Of a DNA stretch of 11,845 bases, positions 7,162-11,845 are shown piece after piece. The stretch comes from Clostridiales bacterium (GTDB lineage: Bacteria > Bacillota > Clostridia > Oscillospirales > CAG-272): assembly GCA_018370615.1 (NCBI GenBank), contig JAGZAC010000025.1, positions 1-11,845 on the forward strand, written 5' to 3'. The stretch's first letter is position 1, and every line of letters starts with the position of its first letter. Both the position numbers and the translations under genes were made by a program. The notes under the pieces are model-generated. The model worked only from the letters and a program-made list of their open reading frames with translations. It ran no database searches and was not told the origin of the DNA.

Positions 7162-7452
7162 ATGGAGAAGTACATCATAGATTTTACAGGGTGCAAAAAT
7201 TTGGACGAGATACACGCACAATTTAAGCGGGTGTTTGATTTTCCTGACTATTACGGGGAAAACTGGAGTGCGTTCTGGGATTGCATGACAGATATGGTAG
7301 GAGACCCGATGTATGTAGAAATACATGGATTTGCAGATTTTGAGAAGCTGTCGGAGTGGAACGCAAATATTTTCAAACGAATTATGAAGAAATTAATAAA
7401 TTTCGGAGATGGCATGTATTCGCATATAACCATTGTGAAATATGTGGACTGA
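7162..7452 (+). CDS. Barstar-like immunity protein, copy 1
   Basis: This is a 96-residue barstar homologue expected to bind and block the adjacent barnase-like RNase in the cytosol. The signature PDYYGENWSAFWDC (residues 28-41) matches barstar PEYYGENLDALWDC, keeping the Tyr29-, Trp38- and Asp39-equivalents (Y30, W39, D40). The Asp35-equivalent is Ser36. The C-terminal strand ITIV matches barstar DITII. In the helix that carries barstar Glu76 this copy has R73-I-M-K76-K77, where the other copies have acidic residues (E76, D77), so the local charge is reversed. It starts 12 bases after the toxin stop with the best ribosome site of the four copies. It differs from copy 3 at seven residues: 65, 73, 74, 76, 77, 79 and 81. 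It is probably the main partner of the toxin; that is inference from position and translation signal. Confidence 0.93.
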   Translation: MEKYIIDFTGCKNLDEIHAQFKRVFDFPDYYGENWSAFWDCMTDMVGDPMYVEIHGFADFEKLSEWNANIFKRIMKKLINFGDGMYSHITIVKYVD

Positions 7453-7485
7453 GTTGACAAGCTATGACGAAAGCAAGGTTACAAA

Positions 7486-7776
7486 ATGGAGAAGTACATC
7501 GTAGATTTTACAGGGTGCAAAAATTTGGACGAGATACACGCGCAGTTTAAGCGGGTGTTTGATTTTCCCGACTATTACGGGGAAAATTGGGATGCGTTTT
7601 GGGATTGCATAACGGAGATCGTAGGAGACCCTATGTATATAGAAATACATGGATTTGCAGATTTGAAGAAACTATCGGAGTGGCACGCAAATGCATTCCA
7701 AAAATGTATGGAGGATTTGGTAAATTTCGCAGGAGGGAAGTATTCGCATATAACCATTGTGAAATATGTAGACTGA
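7486..7776 (+). CDS. Barstar-like immunity protein, copy 2 (most diverged)
   Basis: An intact 96-residue barstar homologue, 33 bases after copy 1. Alone among the four it has Asp36 (YYGENWDAFWDC), as barstar does at Asp35, a main contact with barnase. It also differs at I6V, M42I, D44E, M45I, V52I, F60L, E61K, N67H, I70A and in the helix at 72-74 (Q-K-C). It has E76-D77, and its C-terminal patch AGGKYSHI is shared with copy 4 rather than copies 1 and 3. The ribosome site is the weaker AAGCAAGG, eight bases or so from the ATG. The spacing and the conserved-versus-variable pattern indicate a retained functional gene rather than a decaying duplicate. It may recognise a variant toxin; this is inference. 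Confidence 0.92.
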   Translation: MEKYIVDFTGCKNLDEIHAQFKRVFDFPDYYGENWDAFWDCITEIVGDPMYIEIHGFADLKKLSEWHANAFQKCMEDLVNFAGGKYSHITIVKYVD

Positions 7777-7809
7777 GTTGACAAGCTTTGACGGAAGCAA
7801 GGTTACAAA

Positions 7810-8100
7810 ATGGAGAAGTACATCATAGATTTTACAGGGTGTAAAAATCTGGACGAGATACACGCGCAGTTTAAGCGGGTGTTTGATTTTCCCGACTATT
7901 ACGGAGAAAACTGGAGTGCGTTCTGGGATTGCATGACAGATATGGTAGGAGATCCCATGTATGTAGAAATACATGGATTTGCAGATTTTGAGAAGCTGTC
8001 GGTGTGGAATGCAAATATTTTCAAGGAAAGTATGGAGGATTTGGTAAATTTAGGAGATGGCATGTATTCGCATATAACCATTGTGAAGTATGTGGACTGA
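7810..8100 (+). CDS. Barstar-like immunity protein, copy 3
   Basis: An intact 96-residue barstar homologue 33 bases downstream of copy 2, identical in protein to copy 1 up to residue 64. It then differs by V65, E73-S74, E76-D77, V79 and L81, and returns to copy 1 sequence from GDGMYSHI to the end. The barstar interface residues Y30, W39 and D40 are kept, with Ser36. The upstream spacer resembles those of copies 2 and 4 and has the weak AAGCAAGG ribosome site. The mixture of copy-1-like ends and a copy-4-like helix (FKESMEDLVN) points to exchange between units. Confidence 0.92.
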   Translation: MEKYIIDFTGCKNLDEIHAQFKRVFDFPDYYGENWSAFWDCMTDMVGDPMYVEIHGFADFEKLSVWNANIFKESMEDLVNLGDGMYSHITIVKYVD

Positions 8101-8133
8101 GTTGGCAAGCTTTGACGAAAGCAAGGTTACAAA

Positions 8134-8436
8134 ATGGAGAAGTACATCATAGATTTTACAGGGTGCAAAAATTTGGACGAGATACACGCGCAGTTTAAGC
8201 GGGTGTTTGATTTTCCCGACTATTACGGGGAAAACTGGAGTGCGTTCTGGGATTGCATGAGAGAGATGGTAGGAGATCCCATGTATGTAGAAATACATGG
8301 ATTTGCAGATTTTGAGAAGCTGTCGGCGTGGAATGCAAATATTTTCAAGGAAAGTATGGAGGATTTGGTAAACTTTGCAGGAGGGAAGTATTCGCACATA
8401 ACCATTGTGAAGTATGTAGACGGAGCCTGCAGATGA
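8134..8436 (+). CDS. Barstar-like immunity protein, copy 4 with altered C-terminus
   Basis: A 100-residue barstar homologue, last of the array. Relative to copy 3 it has R43-E44, A65 and the AGGK patch at 82-85 shared with copy 2. The position that is TGA in copies 1-3 is GGA here, so the protein runs on as VDGACR to a TGA at 8434-8436. The repeat homology stops at exactly that point (about 8420), meaning the array boundary replaced the usual stop. Y30, W39 and D40 are kept, with Ser36, E76 and D77. Its stop codon abuts the stem of the terminator shared with clpC. The four extra residues follow the final strand and probably do not prevent folding. Confidence 0.92.
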   Translation: MEKYIIDFTGCKNLDEIHAQFKRVFDFPDYYGENWSAFWDCMREMVGDPMYVEIHGFADFEKLSAWNANIFKESMEDLVNFAGGKYSHITIVKYVDGACR

Positions 8437-8472
8437 AAACAGGACGCTTGCCCCGGCAAGCGTCCTGTTTTT
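8436..8472. terminator. Bidirectional Rho-independent terminator between barstar copy 4 and clpC
   Basis: A perfect 16-base stem (8436-8451 with 8456-8471), loop cccg, core acaggacgcttgc/gcaagcgtcctgt, with T5 on the plus strand and A4 upstream giving a T4 tract on the minus strand. It touches the last base of the barstar copy 4 stop and lies four bases past the clpC stop (8476-8478), so it serves both converging units. Confidence 0.93.
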
Positions 8473-8475
8473 GCA

Positions 8476-10926
8476 TTATGCATTGCTGTTTTCTTTTTCG
8501 TAGGCGATGGCGCCGTCCCGCAGGACAGCCCGTACCCGGTCGCCTTCCTTGATGCTCCCGGAAAGCATTTCCTCCGAGAAGCTATCCTCCACCTTCCGGA
8601 CAATTGCCCGACGCAGAGGTCTTGCACCGTATACGGGGTCAAAGCCTTCCTTTGCCAGCATTGCTATCACATCGTCATCGAAGGTGATGTGAATGCCCTG
8701 GGCTTTGATACGTCCTGCAACCTCCCGAAGCATCAGACCGGCAATCTTTTGAATGTCTTCATCTGTCAGCTTATTGAAAATGACAATCTCATCCACACGG
8801 TTCAAAAATTCCGGACGGAAGGTCTGCTTCAGTGCGTCCATTACATTCTGGCGCATGTCTGTATCGCCGTTGCTTGAATCCGGGGCAAAGCCCAGCTTTT
8901 TCGGCTCTACGATACTGCCGGCGCCTACGTTGGAGGTCATGATAATGACGGTGTTTTTGAAGTCCACTCGCCTGCCTTGCGCATCTGTGAGAATACCGTC
9001 CTCCAAAATTTGCAAGAGGATGTTGAACACGTCCGGATGGGCTTTTTCAATTTCGTCAAACAAAACCACAGAGTAAGGATGGCGGCGGATTTTTTCCGTC
9101 AACTGACCGCCTTCATCGTAGCCTACATATCCCGGAGGAGAACCGATCATTTTAGAAGTGCTGTGCTTTTCCATATATTCGGACATGTCGATACGGATCA
9201 TAGCGTTTTCATCGCCGAACATTACCTCGGCAAGGGCTTTGGCCAGTTCTGTTTTGCCCACGCCTGTGGGACCCAGGAAGATGAAGGAGCCTACCGGACG
9301 GTTGGGATCCTTCAGACCTGTACGGCCTCTGCGGATCGCTTTGGCCACTGCCTCCACTGCAGCGTCCTGACCGATGATCCGTTCCTTCAGCAGCTGGTCC
9401 AAGTGGAGCAGCCGCTCGCTTTCCTCACCGGCCAGCTTTTTCACGGGAATTCCTGTCCACGCGGTGACGATGTCTTCAATATCACTGCGGCCTACCACTG
9501 CGTCTGTCGCTTGGTTGGGATCCTTGCGGGCGGACGCGATTTCGTCCTGCAGCTTCTTTTCATCATCCCGCAGCTTTGCGGCTCGCTCGTAATCTTCGCC
9601 CAAAATAGCTTCTTCTTTTTCTGCGGTAACGCCGCGCAGCTTTTCTTCCAGCTCTTTTACTTCCGGCGTAGGGGTAAAGCCCTTGATCCGCAGACGGGAA
9701 GCTGCTTCATCAATCAAGTCAATAGCCTTGTCCGGCAGATAACGGTCGCCGATATACCGGACGGACAGCTGCACTGCCGCTTCGATGGCCTCATCGGAGA
9801 TCTTCAGCTTGTGGTGTGCTTCATATTTATCCCGCAGGCCCTTCAGAATCTGCACTGCCTCTTCCGGAGAGGGCTCGCCTACCATAACGGCCTGGAACCG
9901 ACGCTCCAGTGCGGCGTCCTTTTCAATGTGCTTACGGTATTCGTCGATGGTAGTGGCACCGATCAGCTGCATTGTCCCCCGGGCCAGTGCCGGTTTAATG
10001 ATATTGGCCGCATCTACGGCGCCTTCCGCACCGCCGGCGCCGATGATGGTGTGGATTTCATCTACGAAGAGGATGATCCTGGGATCTTTTGCTACCTCTT
10101 CCATGACACCTTTCATACGCTCCTCAAATTCACCCCGGTATTTTGCACCGGCTACCATGGAGGAGATGTCCAGAGTTACAATGATCTTGTCCCGCAGGTT
10201 TTCCGGCACGGCGCCGTCGACAATTCGCTGGGCTAAGCCCTCCACAACAGCAGTTTTACCTACGCCGGGCTCCCCAATCAGACATGGATTGTTCTTTGTC
10301 CTTCTGGAAAGAATTTGAATTACACGTTCCGTTTCGTTGTCTCGTCCAATGATAGGATCGTTCCGGCCTTCCTTTGCCGCTTTGCACAGATTTGTGCCGT
10401 ATTTGGACAGCGTAGGTGCGCCGGGAACGGCGTCTTTGTCTCCTTTGGCGGCGGATTTCTGGGAAGTCTCTCCCCGCTGCTCTTCAAATCCGGCGCCGAA
10501 ATATTCAAACAGATCGTTTTTGATATCCGTAATCGATGCGTTTTGGGCACGGATCAGCTTATTGGCGAAGCTGTCTTCTTCGCCGATAATGGCGAGCAGC
10601 AGATGCTCTGTGCCGATGTAGTTGTGGGACATCCGGCTGGAGGCAAAGGCACTTTCCTCAATGATCTTTTTGGTCATAGGCGTCATATCTGCCGAGGAAA
10701 CGGAGGAGGGCGTTCCTGTACCTACGGAGGAAGCGATGAGCTCTTTGGTGGCTTCTGCGCTCACGCCACGTTCCGTGAGAATCCGTCTGGCAATGCTGTC
10801 TTCCGTCAGCAGCAGGCCCATCAGGATATGCTCTGTACCTACATAGGTATGCCCCATTTCCTGGGCAGTAGCCAGTGCTTTTGTAAGAGCATGCTGCGCT
10901 TTTTGCGTAAATCTATTGATCATCAT
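8476..10926 (-). CDS. clpC: ATP-dependent Clp protease ATPase subunit ClpC
   Basis: A Hsp100 AAA+ unfoldase that feeds ClpP in stress protein turnover in Gram-positive bacteria. From the chosen ATG (10926, MMINRFTQKAQHAL) it is 816 residues. Order: a double ClpN repeat (about 1-145, with GTEHILMGLL and GTEHLLLAII); the first AAA+ domain with Walker A GEPGVGKT at 218-225 and Walker B LFVDE at about 286-290; a UVR-type middle domain at about 425-460, which separates ClpC from ClpA and ClpB; the second AAA+ domain with GPTGVGKT at 552-559 and VVLFDE at about 620-625; and an LGF loop at about 678-680 for ClpP docking. An ATG at 10962 would add twelve residues. AAAGGA eight bases before 10926 and the family N-terminus favour the shorter form. 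It follows mcsB by 44 bases as in ctsR-mcsA-mcsB-clpC operons. MecA-type adaptors or McsB-phosphorylated substrates would be expected inputs. Confidence 0.97.
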   Translation of the reverse strand: MMINRFTQKAQHALTKALATAQEMGHTYVGTEHILMGLLLTEDSIARRILTERGVSAEATKELIASSVGTGTPSSVSSADMTPMTKKIIEESAFASSRMSHNYIGTEHLLLAIIGEEDSFANKLIRAQNASITDIKNDLFEYFGAGFEEQRGETSQKSAAKGDKDAVPGAPTLSKYGTNLCKAAKEGRNDPIIGRDNETERVIQILSRRTKNNPCLIGEPGVGKTAVVEGLAQRIVDGAVPENLRDKIIVTLDISSMVAGAKYRGEFEERMKGVMEEVAKDPRIILFVDEIHTIIGAGGAEGAVDAANIIKPALARGTMQLIGATTIDEYRKHIEKDAALERRFQAVMVGEPSPEEAVQILKGLRDKYEAHHKLKISDEAIEAAVQLSVRYIGDRYLPDKAIDLIDEAASRLRIKGFTPTPEVKELEEKLRGVTAEKEEAILGEDYERAAKLRDDEKKLQDEIASARKDPNQATDAVVGRSDIEDIVTAWTGIPVKKLAGEESERLLHLDQLLKERIIGQDAAVEAVAKAIRRGRTGLKDPNRPVGSFIFLGPTGVGKTELAKALAEVMFGDENAMIRIDMSEYMEKHSTSKMIGSPPGYVGYDEGGQLTEKIRRHPYSVVLFDEIEKAHPDVFNILLQILEDGILTDAQGRRVDFKNTVIIMTSNVGAGSIVEPKKLGFAPDSSNGDTDMRQNVMDALKQTFRPEFLNRVDEIVIFNKLTDEDIQKIAGLMLREVAGRIKAQGIHITFDDDVIAMLAKEGFDPVYGARPLRRAIVRKVEDSFSEEMLSGSIKEGDRVRAVLRDGAIAYEKENSNA

Positions 10927-10970
10927 AATATTCATCCTTTCCTTTTGCAGTTTTTCTTCCAATTCGTCAA

Positions 10971-11845
10971 TCAGCCCACTGGCTGCATACTTGATCGGAG
11001 AATTTCGGCCCGCAGCTTATCGCGCTGGGACGGGGATAGATTTTTCCCGGATTGGGAGGTTAGTGTCGCTGGCATGCACCGAATGAGCAAGGAGTCTAAC
11101 TGGGGATAGGTTATTCCCTCGCAGATGCCCATGGCGATGCCCATGCGCACGTCGGCGTAAAGGCGGTACAATTCTTCCGTGTCTACCATATAAGCACTGC
11201 TCATGGTTCCCATGGCACGCATTACCCGGTCGCGGAGCGCGTCTTCATTATTTTCCAGAAGCTGTTTTCTGGTTTCCCGTTCCGCTCTGGCGATGCTGCC
11301 GGCAGCCTCCCGCAGGTTGTTCAGAATTTCTTCTTCTGTGACGCCCTGGGTTACACAGTTGGAAAACTGATACAGGCATCCCTTTGCCGCGCTGCCTTCC
11401 CCCGTAGTGCCGCGAACGGTGAGGCCGATTTTGGACAATTGTCCCTGTATGCTTTTGATTCTGCCGGTCATGGTTAGGGCAGGGAGGAACATCATCACGG
11501 AAATCCGCAGGCCCGTTCCCAAATTGGTGGGGCAGTGGGTAAGGTATCCCAGTTCTTCGTCAAAGGCGATGTGCAGGCTGGCATCGATGGCGGTGTCTGC
11601 CTCCAGCGCGGCCTCCATTGCGCCTTTCGGATCGAATCCGGGACGAATACATTGAATACGGAGATGATCTTCCTCGCAGACCATCACGTATACCTGCTTA
11701 TCTTCATTTTCTATCAGGGCACAGGGAGTACTCTTTTTTGCAAACTCGGGACTTACCAGATGCTTTTCCACCAGGGACAGCTTTTCGTTGTCTTCTACGG
11801 TGGAAAAATCTTTAAAAGTATATCCCCGGTCTTCTCCAAGGGCAA
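10971..11845 (-). CDS. mcsB: Protein-arginine kinase McsB, C-terminal part, 5' end outside window
   Basis: An ATP:guanido phosphotransferase-fold kinase that phosphorylates protein arginines. In Gram-positive bacteria this marks proteins for ClpC-ClpP and inactivates the repressor CtsR. The frame stays open to the window edge (ALGEDRGYTFKDFS... upstream of the GTG at 11771), so about 290 residues of a ~350-residue protein are present and the GTG is not the start. Marks: LVEKHLVSPEFA; the active-site signature CPTNLGTGLRISVMMFLPAL with the catalytic Cys; GLTVRGTTGEGSAAKG; and a C-terminal RDKLRAEILR segment. The stop (10971-10973) is 44 bases before the clpC ATG, so the two are co-transcribed. 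The upstream ctsR and mcsA expected in this operon would lie beyond the window. Confidence 0.93.
   Translation of the reverse strand, partial: ALGEDRGYTFKDFSTVEDNEKLSLVEKHLVSPEFAKKSTPCALIENEDKQVYVMVCEEDHLRIQCIRPGFDPKGAMEAALEADTAIDASLHIAFDEELGYLTHCPTNLGTGLRISVMMFLPALTMTGRIKSIQGQLSKIGLTVRGTTGEGSAAKGCLYQFSNCVTQGVTEEEILNNLREAAGSIARAERETRKQLLENNEDALRDRVMRAMGTMSSAYMVDTEELYRLYADVRMGIAMGICEGITYPQLDSLLIRCMPATLTSQSGKNLSPSQRDKLRAEILRSSMQPVG

Larger units (their letters stand above)
7153..8420 (+). repeat. Four-unit tandem repeat, exact 324-base period, carrying the barstar genes
   Basis: The start codons lie at 7162, 7486, 7810 and 8134, with a constant step of 324 bases and no insertions or deletions. 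Units run from the ggttacaaa before each ATG: 7153-7476, 7477-7800, 7801-8124 and 8125-8420 (the last lacks the trailing spacer). Each unit is a 97-codon gene plus a 33-base spacer containing TTGACAAGCT (TTGGCAAGCT in the third spacer) and GAAGCAAGG or a close variant. The array arose by tandem duplication and should be prone to copy-number change by homologous recombination. Confidence 0.97.

Noticed and set aside
7454..7459. TTGACA in the inter-barstar spacers as true internal promoters
   Set aside because: No acceptable -10 lies 16-18 bases downstream, and the third spacer has TTGGCA; kept only as a remark.
7251..8397. Recurrent minus-strand frames opposite the barstar copies
   Set aside because: They recur only because the sense gene is repeated; no ribosome sites or family likeness.
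7153..8420. The tandem repeat as a CRISPR or satellite array
   Set aside because: The 324-base units each encode a complete barstar homologue and there are no short identical repeats with unique spacers.
8977..10236. Long plus-strand open frame opposite clpC
   Set aside because: Shadow of clpC; low-complexity Phe/Cys/His-rich translation with no ribosome site.

Overview
The window reads as chromosomal DNA of a low-to-mid GC Gram-positive bacterium, most likely a clostridium (Bacillota, Clostridia). The evidence is an mcsB-clpC pair (the end of the CtsR-type stress operon), a Gram-positive-length SecA with a C-terminal zinc tail, AAGGAGG-type ribosome sites, and GC-rich hairpin repeats of a kind common in gut clostridia. 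No ribosomal RNA is present, so genus cannot be set from this sequence.

Layout. Position 1-553 (+) is the C-terminal part of cysteine synthase. It converges on a two-gene minus-strand block, secA (2007-4769) followed by an overlapping multi-pass membrane protein of unknown function (617-2020), and the two sides share one bidirectional terminator at 574-602. A 245-base divergent control region (4770-5014) carries back-to-back overlapping promoters for secA and for trmL (5015-5509, +). trmL is followed by a GDSL/SGNH hydrolase (5539-6156, +). Positions 6153-6555 hold an array of five GC-rich double-hairpin repeats in alternating orientation. The right edge is the minus-strand mcsB (partial)-clpC pair, which ends at a second shared terminator (8436-8472).

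The notable region is 6637-8436 (+), a toxin-immunity cassette set between the repeat array and clpC. The first gene encodes a 170-residue protein. Its residues 60-169 align without gaps to mature barnase and keep all five catalytic residues. Its first ~50 residues match the cysteine-rich C-terminal tip of phage MuF/SPP1-gp7-like minor head proteins. Four complete tandem barstar-like immunity genes follow, repeated with an exact 324-base period. The first has a strong ribosome site overlapping the toxin stop codon, and the other three share a weaker one. The copies differ at the positions where barstar meets barnase, and the toxin has changes at the partnering positions. This suggests a MuF-type polymorphic toxin module that has lost its phage carrier and accumulated diversified immunity genes. 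The families are clear from sequence; the function of the expansion is inference.
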